NCBI GenBank assembly: GCA_947493945.1
Contig: CANLSR010000001.1
Location: 496,001-560,000 of the forward strand
DNA length: 64,000 bases
DNA from: an uncultured bacterium
Lineage (GTDB): Bacteria > Bacteroidota > Rhodothermia > Rhodothermales > Rubricoccaceae
Direction of reading: 5' to 3'
Shown here: positions 1 through 8,230 of the stretch, one piece after another
How positions within the stretch are numbered: position 1 is the stretch's first letter
Layout of the letters: the number at the start of each line of letters is the position of its first letter
The notes under the pieces: generated by a model
Database searches by the model: none
Told to the model about the DNA's origin: nothing
What the model saw: only the letters and a program-made list of their open reading frames with translations
Made by a program: the position numbers and the translations under genes

Positions 1-57
1 ACCAGCTATGTGGTCGGGCTTTGCGCCGCGGCCCTCATTATCCTAGCGAGCTTGTAA
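1..57 (+). CDS. C-terminal end of a membrane protein (partial)
   Basis: The first 57 bases read through as 18 codons followed by TAA at 55-57. The translated tail is almost entirely hydrophobic (V, G, L, A, I), as expected for the last transmembrane helix of an integral membrane protein. The start lies outside the window. The next gene begins 52 bases downstream on the same strand and is also a multi-span membrane protein, so this could be an upstream member of the same polysaccharide or glycolipid operon. Function cannot be assigned from so short a tail. Confidence 0.5.
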   Translation, partial: TSYVVGLCAAALIILASL

Positions 58-109
58 CCTCATAGAATGGAGCGACACCCGCCCTTCTCCAGTCCCCCGC
101 CCTCCACGC

Positions 110-1591
110 ATGGTTGACCAAGGACGACTCCCACCAGCATTCTGGATTCTGACGGCCCTTGCTCTTCTATTCGTCGTCGTCCGTGGCTATCTGAGTTTCC
201 ATGAGGTGCCCATCCCTCTAGGCGACGCCGTCTGGTTCTATCCCATCGCGTACACGTTTGCCAACAAGGGGACGCTGGCACATCCGTTTCTCAACCCACT
301 CGCTGATAGCGGGGGCGGGGCGCTTGTCTGGCATGGCTGGCTGTATCCCTACGTGATGGGTACGCTGGCCCGGTGGACCGGGGGCACGATGAGGGCGGTG
401 TACCTGGGTGAAGTACTACTGATGGCGGTGGGCCTGATGGCCGCGCTACGCCTCGTCGCGCAGCGTCTGGACAGACACCGCCTGCTCGCCGGAGCCGTCG
501 TAGTTGTCGCAGGTAGTGCCTTGTGGGCCAGCGCTGGTCGGCCGGAGTTGCTAGCCCTCGTACTGCTGATGTGGGGCGTCGTGTTTCTGCCCTACCTGCG
601 CGGATGGACTCTACCCCTGGCGGGAGGCGTTCTACTAGGCTTGGTCGCCATCACTCAGCCGACAGTTGGCCTCCTGGCGGCTCTCGCACTCACGGTTGCT
701 TTCGCTTACACCTACGCGTGGCGTATCTGCCTAGCCTACACAGCTGCAGCCGCCGCTGCGGCCTTGCTCACGACCGTCATCGCTACGTGGGCGCTGTATC
801 CGTACGGGGTCGGAGTGTGGTTGGGTGGCCTCGCAGAGCACGCTGCACGAACAGCAAGCCGGCAGAATGACCGTTTAGGCTACTACTTCCTCTTCCTTCC
901 CAATCAGCCCCTAGTAGGGCTGTGGTTCGTGCTTGGGGCCGGTGTCGGGGGGTGGCTTCTCGCATCTCGCCGCGCTCGGCCCGGTGCCCCCCTCGTGTTC
1001 GGCGGGACGCTGGTCCTCTTGGCGGCAGCAGCATGGTACTTGGGCGTGCGTGTCCCCCCGACCCACTACAACATCACGGTCTTCGTCCCACTGATCGCTT
1101 GGCTCGTCGCCATTGTATATGCCCGTATTCGGGATGGACGGATGCGGCGCCTGATTCAGGTGAGCGTTGTCGGGCTGGCGATCTCGATCGGGCTTGGGAC
1201 GGCGCGAGTGGCGCTCGTGGCCGTGTCGTCCTTGACCACCGGCGTGAGAGCCAACGCTGCCGAGGCGGGGGTTGAGACCTACCTCCGTGCGGGGCATCGC
1301 GTGACCGTGCCCGCGAGCCTTCTTGCAGCTATGCCTGCGCTGCATGGCCGCGACGGAGTCCAGCCGGCCAGTGACCGACACGACGCCGGCAACTTGTTAG
1401 TCGTTCAGCAAGCGGGGTCTGGCCAAGTGGCAGCCCCCACTGTTCCCGGCCACAAACTGCTGGAGGACCGGTTCCGGCCTCACCCGGTGACGCTGGGCGG
1501 AGTCCGCATCGCTAACACACCGCTGACGTACGAGTTGGCCGTGTACCGTCCAGAGGCATCCAAATCGGAAAACGACCTTGTCCGTGAGTGA
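110..1591 (+). CDS. multi-span membrane protein, GT-C-like (putative glycosyltransferase)
   Basis: A 493-residue protein with about ten hydrophobic segments and a short soluble C-terminal tail. The first helix is followed by a loop with acidic and aromatic residues (FHEVPIPLGDAVWFYP), which resembles the first periplasmic loop of GT-C fold glycosyltransferases (GT39/GT87-like) that use polyprenyl-phosphate sugars. I see no diagnostic catalytic motif beyond that layout, so the enzyme assignment is inference. It overlaps the start of the next gene by a few bases, which suggests translational coupling with the flippase-like gene. Codon choice includes more A/T-ending codons than the genes after 2650. 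It could equally be an unassigned transporter. Confidence 0.6.
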   Translation: MVDQGRLPPAFWILTALALLFVVVRGYLSFHEVPIPLGDAVWFYPIAYTFANKGTLAHPFLNPLADSGGGALVWHGWLYPYVMGTLARWTGGTMRAVYLGEVLLMAVGLMAALRLVAQRLDRHRLLAGAVVVVAGSALWASAGRPELLALVLLMWGVVFLPYLRGWTLPLAGGVLLGLVAITQPTVGLLAALALTVAFAYTYAWRICLAYTAAAAAAALLTTVIATWALYPYGVGVWLGGLAEHAARTASRQNDRLGYYFLFLPNQPLVGLWFVLGAGVGGWLLASRRARPGAPLVFGGTLVLLAAAAWYLGVRVPPTHYNITVFVPLIAWLVAIVYARIRDGRMRRLIQVSVVGLAISIGLGTARVALVAVSSLTTGVRANAAEAGVETYLRAGHRVTVPASLLAAMPALHGRDGVQPASDRHDAGNLLVVQQAGSGQVAAPTVPGHKLLEDRFRPHPVTLGGVRIANTPLTYELAVYRPEASKSENDLVRE

Positions 1592-2648
1592 GCCTGCCAT
1601 CTCCCCGGGGCCTGCCGAGACGCCCCCCGGCCCCAATGAACGCTTGCTCCGGTGGGAGCGCTCAATGTTGGTCGTCGTGGTTGCTGCCGTCGGCGTTTAC
1701 GCAGGTCTGGTCCTGTGGAGCGGATTAAAGACCAACCTCCTGTTTCTAAAAACCATCGAATGGGAAGCCATCGCCCTCGCCCTCTCGTTCATCGGGGGCG
1801 GATTCGTACTCCGATTTTTACGGTGGCACTGGTACCTTCGGACGGTTGGCGTATCCGTATCCGGAGCCGATAGCTTCTCCATCTTTATGTTGGGGTTCGC
1901 TATGACGGCGACGCCGGGCAAGGTGGGCGAAGCAATCAAAGCGGTCATGCTCAAACGCCGCTTTGGTGTGCCAATGGCCCGAAGCGGGGCAGTCGTGTTC
2001 ATGGAGCGCGTGGTGGACTTGATGGCGGTATGTCTTGTTCTTGTCGGGGGTGGGGTTCTCGTACCGCTGGAGAGCAGCGTGGGGGTTGGATGGGTCATCG
2101 CTGCGCTTACGGCCCTAACGCTGCTTGCCTTCCGAACCCACCGCCGGGTGTTGCGGCTCTTGTCGACATGGACCCTTGGCCGACCTCGCCTACATACTGG
2201 CGTGCAGCAATTGGTTGCCCTCGCTCGACAAGCGCGGAGTTTGCTGCAACCGCGCATCATGGGCGGCGCGCTATTAATGACTGCGCTCGCGTGGTGTCTG
2301 GAGGGGCTCGCGTTCCATATGATCCTGCAGGGGGCCGGAGTGAGTGTGGTGCCCTCATCTCAGGCCGTCCTCACTCACCTGACAGCTCTCCTGGTTGGCG
2401 TAGCCTCATTTCTGCCAGGTGGGCTGGGCAGCCACGAAGCCGTCTCCGTGCTCCTGCTCACCGGGCAAGGCGTCAGCCGCCCGGACGCCGTGGCTGCAAC
2501 GCTCCTGATGCGGATCTTGACGCTCTGGCTTGCGGTCGGGCTGGGCCTTGTGTTTTGGCTCCGGGAAAACACGCTCATCGCGCCAGCAGATTGGCAACCG
2601 GCTAGCCTCGACGACGACAAACCGTTTCCAAAGCCTGACGGCCGCTAA
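1578..2648 (+). CDS. UPF0104 / LPG synthase-type flippase-domain membrane protein
   Basis: A 356-residue protein of the lysylphosphatidylglycerol synthase transmembrane family (UPF0104). The family pattern is visible: an early R-W motif after the second helix (RFLRWHWYL), the block TPGKVGEAIKAVMLKRR in the middle and FLPGGLGSHEAV near the end, which line the substrate path in this family. Members flip or transfer lipids and often sit beside glycosyltransferases. There is no soluble aminoacyltransferase domain, so MprF activity is not expected. The track start is TTG at 1578; GTG at 1584 is equally plausible, and both overlap the upstream stop codon. The preceding GT-C-like protein makes a lipid-linked sugar pathway likely (inference). 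Confidence 0.75.
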   Translation: MSVSEPAISPGPAETPPGPNERLLRWERSMLVVVVAAVGVYAGLVLWSGLKTNLLFLKTIEWEAIALALSFIGGGFVLRFLRWHWYLRTVGVSVSGADSFSIFMLGFAMTATPGKVGEAIKAVMLKRRFGVPMARSGAVVFMERVVDLMAVCLVLVGGGVLVPLESSVGVGWVIAALTALTLLAFRTHRRVLRLLSTWTLGRPRLHTGVQQLVALARQARSLLQPRIMGGALLMTALAWCLEGLAFHMILQGAGVSVVPSSQAVLTHLTALLVGVASFLPGGLGSHEAVSVLLLTGQGVSRPDAVAATLLMRILTLWLAVGLGLVFWLRENTLIAPADWQPASLDDDKPFPKPDGR

Positions 2649-3148
2649 GACTGATCGTTGGGGGTCTGCTGTACCAGCTTGCGCAGGGCCAGGATCGAGC
2701 CCAGGTGCAGGCCCTCGTGGAAGAGGTTGAACCGGAGCGCGTCCTCGACGTCCGCCAGCACCACGCCGGGCGTGGTCGTGTACTCGCGGTACTGCTCGAA
2801 GCGGCCGTCGCGGAGGTCGGCCTCGGTCTGGTCCGGCAGAGCGAGGAAGGCGTTGCGGACCTCGGCGTAGGGCACCGCCGCGACGCCGTCCTGGGGCGTC
2901 GTCCCCTTGCGGAAGGCGGCGACCCAGGCGTCCGGCACCCCGAGCGGCCGCCCGGACAGGCCGTAGACCAGCGACTGCATGGTGACCACCAGGTGGCCCA
3001 CGTTCCACAGGACGTGGTTCGAGAACCCCGACGGGATGGCGGTCAACGCGTCCTCCGAGAGAGCGTCCACGATCTGGACCGCCGACTGGCGGGTCTTGCG
3101 GACGACGTCGAGCGCGGCGAGCGAGTCGGCCAGGGCGGAGTCGGTCAC
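2645..3148 (-). CDS. DinB family protein
   Basis: A 167-residue four-helix DinB/DUF664-like protein. The first histidine of the metal site is visible in NHVLWNVGHLV and the later pair in NLFHEGLHLGSI, which fits the usual three-histidine metal centre. Members include thiol-dependent transferases and proteins of unknown role. The GTG start at 3148 was chosen because it overlaps the TGA of the upstream acetyltransferase by four bases (GTGA), a classic coupling arrangement. The longer upstream reading is only a shadow of that neighbour. The 3' end abuts the convergent UPF0104 gene and overlaps its stop by four bases. Confidence 0.75.
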   Translation of the reverse strand: MTDSALADSLAALDVVRKTRQSAVQIVDALSEDALTAIPSGFSNHVLWNVGHLVVTMQSLVYGLSGRPLGVPDAWVAAFRKGTTPQDGVAAVPYAEVRNAFLALPDQTEADLRDGRFEQYREYTTTPGVVLADVEDALRFNLFHEGLHLGSILALRKLVQQTPNDQS

Positions 3149-3549
3149 GGCGTGCGCACCCAGGCGTTGTCGACGGGCTGGAAGCCCAGCCGCTCGTAGA
3201 ACCCGGTCGAGAGGTCGGAGTCGCGCAGGATCAGCTCCGTCCCCTCGCAGCGCGCCAGGATCTCGTCCACCATCCGCTTGCCGACGCCGGCGCCCTGCTC
3301 GTCGGGCTCGACGGCCAGGTCGCACAGGTACGACGTCTGCTCGCCGTCGGTGAGCACGCGGGCGAGCGCCACCAGCCGGTCGTCCTCCCACAGCGTCAGG
3401 ACCAGCGACGAGTTCTCGAACGTGCGCCACAGCGCCTCCGGGTTGTCGGTCTTGCGGAGCAGCGGCGCGCGGCGGTACAGCGTCGCGATGCGGGCAGGCG
3501 TGAGCCCGTCGAGCGTGTCGCGGAGGGTGAGCGAGGCGGGGTCGAGCAT
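3145..3549 (-). CDS. GNAT family N-acetyltransferase
   Basis: A 134-residue single-domain GCN5-related acetyltransferase. The acetyl-CoA pyrophosphate loop is clear in VEPDEQGAGVGKRMVDEI (Q/R-x-x-G-x-G/A pattern) at roughly residues 80-97, and the C-terminal FYERLGFQPV is the usual beta5-beta6 region that contacts CoA. The substrate cannot be predicted. The ATG at 3549 gives a normal family length. It is translationally coupled to the DinB gene downstream, so the two probably form one transcript. Confidence 0.85.
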   Translation of the reverse strand: MLDPASLTLRDTLDGLTPARIATLYRRAPLLRKTDNPEALWRTFENSSLVLTLWEDDRLVALARVLTDGEQTSYLCDLAVEPDEQGAGVGKRMVDEILARCEGTELILRDSDLSTGFYERLGFQPVDNAWVRTP

Positions 3550-3606
3550 GGCGGGGGCGGGTGACGAGCGGGGACGCGCCGGTCGCGCGGCCGGCGGGGA
3601 ACGGAT

Positions 3607-4644
3607 CTACCCCGTCTCGTCGGCGGGGTTCGCGTCGTCCGGGACCCAGCGCCAGCGGCTAGCGGAGACGGCGAGCGCGTCGGGGACCGTCCGGTCGGGC
3701 TCGGTCCACAGCCGCAGGCGGACGCCGTCGGGGCCGTCCCGGCCGGCGGCGGCCAGCGTCCACTCGGCCGTCAGGCCCAGAAACTGGCGGCCCAGCAGGC
3801 GGACGGGCACGGCGCCCGGTGCGTCCGCCGGGACCGGCTCCAACGCCTCGGGGCGGACCGCCAGCGCGGCGCCGTCGGGCATCGGCTGGCCCGCCAGCCG
3901 CTCGGCGAGGGCGCGGTCGCGGATCACGTTGGCGCCGCCCAGGAACGACGCCGCGTAGGCCGTCGGCGGGTCGGCGTAGAGCGCCTCGGGCGTGTCGTCG
4001 GCCACCAGGCGGCCGGCGCGCATCAGCGCGATCCGGTCGCTCAGCGCCAGCGCCTCCTGCTGGTCGTGCGTGACGTACAGGCTGGTCACGCCCAGGTCGC
4101 GCTGCAGCGCCTTGAGCTCGGCGCGCGTCGCCTCGCGGAGCGCTAAGTCTAGGTTGGACAGCGGCTCGTCGAACAACAGGACCTCCGGCTCGACGGCGAT
4201 GGCGCGGGCCAGCGCCACGCGCTGCTGCTGGCCGCCCGAGAGCGCCGCGACGGGCCGGTCTTCGAGCCCGGCCAGGTCCACGCGCGCCAGCGCCCGCGCC
4301 GCGCGCTGGCGGCGCTGGTCGGCGGCGACGCCGCGCACGCGCAGTCCGTAGCCGACGTTCTCGCCCACCGTCATGGTCGGGAACAGCGCGTAGCTCTGGA
4401 AGACCATCGCCGTGGGCCGGTCCTGGGGCGCCCGCCGCGTCACGTCGCGTCCGCCGATCGACACCGTGCCGGCGTCGGGCGTCTCGAATCCGCCGACCAG
4501 TCGCAGCAGCGTCGTCTTGCCACACCCCGACGGGCCGAGCAGCGACACGAACGCGCCGGCCGGCACCGCCAGCGTCACGCCGTCGACGGCCGCGACGGCG
4601 CCGTAGCGCTTGACCGCGCCGTCGATCTGGATGCCTGCGGACAC
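3607..4644 (-). CDS. ABC transporter ATP-binding protein, PotA/CysA/FbpC type with TOBE domain
   Basis: A 345-residue importer ATPase. Visible motifs are Walker A GPSGCGKT (37-44), signature LSGGQQQR (135-142), Walker B with D159-E160 and the H-loop histidine H193 in VTHDQ. The last 110 residues look like the TOBE regulatory domain found in the spermidine, sulfate, iron(III) and sugar importer ATPases. It starts with GTG at 4644. No permease or binding protein lies next to it, so it is an orphan in this window and the substrate is unknown. Ferric iron or polyamine uptake are both reasonable guesses. Confidence 0.85.
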   Translation of the reverse strand: MSAGIQIDGAVKRYGAVAAVDGVTLAVPAGAFVSLLGPSGCGKTTLLRLVGGFETPDAGTVSIGGRDVTRRAPQDRPTAMVFQSYALFPTMTVGENVGYGLRVRGVAADQRRQRAARALARVDLAGLEDRPVAALSGGQQQRVALARAIAVEPEVLLFDEPLSNLDLALREATRAELKALQRDLGVTSLYVTHDQQEALALSDRIALMRAGRLVADDTPEALYADPPTAYAASFLGGANVIRDRALAERLAGQPMPDGAALAVRPEALEPVPADAPGAVPVRLLGRQFLGLTAEWTLAAAGRDGPDGVRLRLWTEPDRTVPDALAVSASRWRWVPDDANPADETG

Positions 4645-4659
4645 AGTGGCCGGAAATGG

Positions 4660-4688
4660 GTAGGGGCATACCGGCGGTATGCCCCTAC
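4660..4688 (-). terminator. perfect 13-bp hairpin after sucC
   Basis: Left arm GTAGGGGCATACC (4660-4672), a 3-nt loop, and its exact complement (4676-4688). It lies between the sucC stop and the next minus-strand start. On the minus strand no strong U-tract follows, so it may be a weak or Rho-independent-like terminator or an mRNA-stabilising element. The arm is unusually AT-containing for this genome. Confidence 0.5.
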
Positions 4689-4711
4689 GGGTGGTTGCCG
4701 GGTTGGGCAGG

Positions 4712-5884
4712 CTACGCGTTCAGCGCCGCCGTCACCTTCTCGGCCGCCTCCTGGAGGCGGATCGCGCTCTCGATCGGGAGGCCCGAGTCCTTCAAGATCT
4801 GCATCCCCTCCTCGGCGTTGGTGCCCTGGAGGCGGACGATCAGCGGCACCGTCAGGTCGATCTTGCTCGCCGCCTCGACGATCCCGTTGGCCACGCGGTC
4901 GCAGCGGACGATCCCGCCGAACACGTTGACCAACAACGCCTTGACGTTCGGATCCGACAGGATGATGCGGAAGCCGGCCTCGACCGTCTCGGCGCTGGCG
5001 GTCCCGCCGACGTCCAGGAAGTTGGCCGGCTCGCCCCCCGCCAGCTTGATCAGGTCCATCGTCCCCATCGCCAGCCCGGCGCCGTTGACCATGCAGCCCA
5101 CGTTGCCGTCGAGCTTGATGTAGTTGAGGTTGTGCTTGCCGGCCTCGACCTCCAGCGGGTCCTCCTCGGCCTCGTCGCGCATCTCGGCCAGGTCCGGGTG
5201 GCGGAAGAGCGCGTTGTCGTCCAGGTCGATCTTGGCGTCGAGCGCCACCACGCGGCCGTCGTCGGTGAGCACGAGCGGGTTGATCTCGGCTGTCGTCGCG
5301 TCCGACTGGCGGTAGGCCTTGTAGAGCGCGGTCACGAACTTGCGGGCGTCCTTGAGCGCCTGGCCCTCGAAGCCCAGCGCGAACGCGACCTGGTTGGCCT
5401 GGTACGGGCGGATGCCGACCGACGGGTCGATCCAGACCTTGATGATCTTGTCGGGCGTGGCCTCGGCGACCTCCTCGATCTCGACGCCGCCCTCGGTCGA
5501 GGCCATGATCACGTCCTGGCCCTTGGCCCGGTCCAACGTCACGCCGACGTAGTACTCGTGGGCGATGTCCTCGGCGGCCGTGACCAGGATCTTCTTGACC
5601 TCCTGGCCCTCGGGCCCCGTCTGGGGCGTGACCAGCGTCATGCCCAAGATCTTCTCGGCGTTCCCCCTCACGCCGTCCAGCGAGGGCGTGAACTTGACGC
5701 CGCCGCCCTTGCCGCGCCCGCCGGCGTGGATCTGGGCCTTGACCACGAACTGCTCGACGCCGTCCTTGGCCATCGTCTCGGCGGCCTGGACGGCCTCCTC
5801 GACGGTGTCAGCGACGATGCCGCGCTGGACGGCGACGCCGTGCTGGGCGAGGATCTCTTTGGCCTGGTACTCGTGGACTTTCAT
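4712..5884 (-). CDS. sucC: succinate-CoA ligase (ADP-forming) subunit beta
   Basis: A 390-residue ATP-grasp protein, the normal length for SucC. It converts succinyl-CoA to succinate with substrate-level phosphorylation in the TCA cycle, together with SucD. The N-terminus [17 protein letters not shown] is typical, the ATP-grasp region holds [16 protein letters not shown], and the C-terminal CoA-ligase part has FLDVGGTAS and [10 protein letters not shown]. No sucD lies next to it, as is common in Bacteroidota-type genomes where the two genes are separated. A short palindrome precedes the start at 5919-5935 and a hairpin follows the stop. Confidence 0.96.
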   Translation of the reverse strand: MKVHEYQAKEILAQHGVAVQRGIVADTVEEAVQAAETMAKDGVEQFVVKAQIHAGGRGKGGGVKFTPSLDGVRGNAEKILGMTLVTPQTGPEGQEVKKILVTAAEDIAHEYYVGVTLDRAKGQDVIMASTEGGVEIEEVAEATPDKIIKVWIDPSVGIRPYQANQVAFALGFEGQALKDARKFVTALYKAYRQSDATTAEINPLVLTDDGRVVALDAKIDLDDNALFRHPDLAEMRDEAEEDPLEVEAGKHNLNYIKLDGNVGCMVNGAGLAMGTMDLIKLAGGEPANFLDVGGTASAETVEAGFRIILSDPNVKALLVNVFGGIVRCDRVANGIVEAASKIDLTVPLIVRLQGTNAEEGMQILKDSGLPIESAIRLQEAAEKVTAALNA

Positions 5885-5918
5885 GCGTGCTCGGGGTGCG
5901 GGGACTCGGGGGTGCGGA

Positions 5919-5935
5919 CCGCCAGCGGCTGGCGG
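5919..5935. repeat. palindromic element, inverted-arm form
   Basis: CCGCCAG-CGG-CTGGCGG, a 7-bp stem with a 3-nt loop. It is the reversed-arm version of the dispersed CCGCTGGCGG/CCGCCAGCGG palindrome and lies just upstream of the sucC start. Confidence 0.55.
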
Positions 5936-6040
5936 GACATGGGCACGCCAAGCTAGTCCCGCCCGTTCCGTCCAGGCCGCCGCGCGCGCGCAGACGGACC
6001 GATCTTCGCGGGCTCCTCGGCTTCCCCCCGCCCGCTCCCC

Positions 6041-7129
6041 GTGACCCGCTTCGACTGGCACGTCCTCCGCCGCTTCCTGGCCGGCGCCGCGCTCCTGGTG
6101 GTGCTGCTGGCGCTGACGTTCGTCACGCTGGACTTCTCGGAGCGCGTGGACGACTTCCTGGACCGCGGGGCCACGACGGGCCAGATTTTCGGGTCGTACT
6201 ACCTGTACTACCTCGCCGACATCGTCCGGCTGACGAGCCCGCTGGCGCTGTTCCTGGCGGCCGTCTACGTGACCGCCCGGCTGGCGCAGTCGATGCAGCT
6301 GACGGCGGTCCAGATGGCCGGCGTCTCGACGTGGCGCTACGCCCGCCCGCTGGTGGCGGTGGCCGCGCTGTTTACCGCGGGCATGGTGGCGTTCAACGGC
6401 TGGGTGGTCCCGCGCGCCAACGGCGTCGTGATGGACTTCCAGAACCAGTACTACCGCGACGCGCCCGACGGCGGGGGCGGCGGCGAGGTCTACCGCCAGG
6501 CGGCGCCCGGCGTGATCGTCTCGGCACGCTACTTCGACCGCGACCAAGGGCAGGCCTACGGCGTGAGCGTGGTCACCCTGGGCGACTCGGCGCGCGGCGT
6601 CCGCGACCGGCTGGACGCCGCCCAGATGACTTGGGACGACTCGCTCGCCACCTGGCACGCCACCGAGGTGGTCCTGCGCTCGTTCTCCGAGACCGGCGCC
6701 GAGGCCTTCCGCCAGCTGGCGGCGCTCGACACGGCCATCGCGGTGCGGCCGCGCGACCTGGCCCAGTCCCAGCGTGACGCCGAGCGGCTGACGCTGCCCG
6801 AGGCGCGCGACTACGTGGCGTCGCTGGAGCGGGCCGGCGTGACCGAGCGCGGGCGCCCGGCCGTCGCCTACCACTCCAAGATCGCGTACCCGTTCGCCAA
6901 CCTGGTGCTCGTGCTGCTGGCGGTGCCGCTGGCGGCGCGGCGCCGGCGCGGCGGGCAGGCGGTGCAGCTCGCGCTGGGGCTGGCCGTGGCGTTTTTGTAC
7001 CTGGCCCTGCAAAAGACCATCGAGCCGCTGGGCTACGTCCAGGCCATCCCGCCGGCCGTGGCCGCGTGGCTGCCCCACGTCCTGTTCGGCGCCATCGCGG
7101 CGGCCCTCCTGGTGCGGGCGGACCGGTAG
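6041..7129 (+). CDS. LptF/LptG family lipopolysaccharide export permease
   Basis: A 362-residue permease of the YjgP/YjgQ family, which forms the membrane part of the LptB2FG transporter that extracts lipopolysaccharide from the inner membrane. The fold layout is right: two N-terminal helices with FDWHVLRRFLAG and VDDFLDRG, two more helices, a periplasmic beta-jellyroll region (about residues 135-260), then two C-terminal helices beginning at HSKIAYPFANLVLVLLAVPLA, a strongly conserved stretch in this family. GTG at 6041 gives the usual N-terminus. LptF and LptG cannot be told apart reliably here. The acyltransferase that follows 53 bases later may be cotranscribed and also concerns envelope lipids. 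Confidence 0.88.
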   Translation: MTRFDWHVLRRFLAGAALLVVLLALTFVTLDFSERVDDFLDRGATTGQIFGSYYLYYLADIVRLTSPLALFLAAVYVTARLAQSMQLTAVQMAGVSTWRYARPLVAVAALFTAGMVAFNGWVVPRANGVVMDFQNQYYRDAPDGGGGGEVYRQAAPGVIVSARYFDRDQGQAYGVSVVTLGDSARGVRDRLDAAQMTWDDSLATWHATEVVLRSFSETGAEAFRQLAALDTAIAVRPRDLAQSQRDAERLTLPEARDYVASLERAGVTERGRPAVAYHSKIAYPFANLVLVLLAVPLAARRRRGGQAVQLALGLAVAFLYLALQKTIEPLGYVQAIPPAVAAWLPHVLFGAIAAALLVRADR

Positions 7130-7182
7130 CGACTGGTGCGCCTGGACCACGGGCCCGGCCCGCCTCGGGCCTAGGTTTCGGT

Positions 7183-7965
7183 ATGACCGTCCCGCCCGAG
7201 CCCCTGCCGCCGCGCCCTGGCCCCGTCGCCGCCGTGGTGGGCGTCGCGCGCCTAGCGGCGGCGGCGGTCGTGCTGGTGGCCGGCACCGTCGCGGTGCTTG
7301 CGGCCGGGGCATGGCCGGACCGGGCCGGCCGCCCGCGCCTGACCGACCGTCTGGCCCAGCGCTTGGCCCGCGCCCTGCTGGCGGTCGCCGGCGTCGAGCG
7401 CCGGTCGAGCGGGGCGGCCGAGCTCGCCGGCGTCCAGGGATTCGTGTTCTTCAACCACGTCTCGTACCTCGACCCGCTGGTGCTGGTCGCCGCCACGCCG
7501 ATGCGGTTCCTGGCGACGGCCGGCGTGCGCCGCTTGCCGCTCGTCGGCTGGATCGCGACGGCCCTGGGCACGCTCTACGTCCACCGCGGGCGAGACGAGA
7601 GCCGTGCCGAGGCCCGGGACGCGCTGGCCCGAGCGGTCCGCCAGTCGCCCGTGCCCGTCGCGCTGGCGCCCGAGGGCCGCATCGGACCCGGGCCGGGCGT
7701 GCTGCCGCTGCGCCACGGGGCCTTCGAGGTCGCCGCCGACGCCGGGGCGCCCGTCCGGCTGGTCGCGCTCCGGTTCGAGCCGCCGGCCTACGCCGTGTGG
7801 CACGACGGCGAGTGGCTGCCGCGCGCCTTCTGGCGGCTGTGCGCGCGGACGGGACCGCTAGTCGCGTCGCTCTCGGCGCTGGGCGAGCTGGAGGCCGGTT
7901 CCCGCGCGGACGCCTCCCGGCAGGCGAGCCGGGCCGAGGCGGTCTTCGACCGGGCGCTCCGCTAG
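7183..7965 (+). CDS. 1-acyl-glycerol-3-phosphate acyltransferase family (PlsC-like)
   Basis: A 260-residue acyltransferase that transfers acyl groups to lysophospholipids or related acceptors at the membrane. The catalytic HX4D motif is NHVSYLDP with H92 and D97. The second conserved block, normally EGTR, appears as PEGRIGPGPG, and a single N-terminal membrane segment precedes the domain. ATG at 7183 was chosen because the longer reading overlaps the upstream permease and is out of character. The acceptor specificity is unknown; ornithine-lipid or phosphatidic acid synthesis are both possible. Confidence 0.82.
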   Translation: MTVPPEPLPPRPGPVAAVVGVARLAAAAVVLVAGTVAVLAAGAWPDRAGRPRLTDRLAQRLARALLAVAGVERRSSGAAELAGVQGFVFFNHVSYLDPLVLVAATPMRFLATAGVRRLPLVGWIATALGTLYVHRGRDESRAEARDALARAVRQSPVPVALAPEGRIGPGPGVLPLRHGAFEVAADAGAPVRLVALRFEPPAYAVWHDGEWLPRAFWRLCARTGPLVASLSALGELEAGSRADASRQASRAEAVFDRALR

Positions 7966-8230
7966 GTCACGCAGGCCGTGGGCCGCACAGAGCCGGGGGC
8001 CGCCGTGCGGCACGTCTCACCAAGGGGCGCGGCGGCAGTCCGCCCGGTGACCGAACGTTGGGCAGGACACGTGTCACACTGAGCGCACCTATCGCCAATC
8101 GGGGGAGACACAAACTGAATAGAGTAGGGCAGATGGACAAAATACGAGTGGGCTCCTCGTTGTTTACTTAGATTATTCTTCTCGCACCGGGTAGTCTCCC
8201 GCTGTCCCCAGAGTGATCACACGTAACCCC

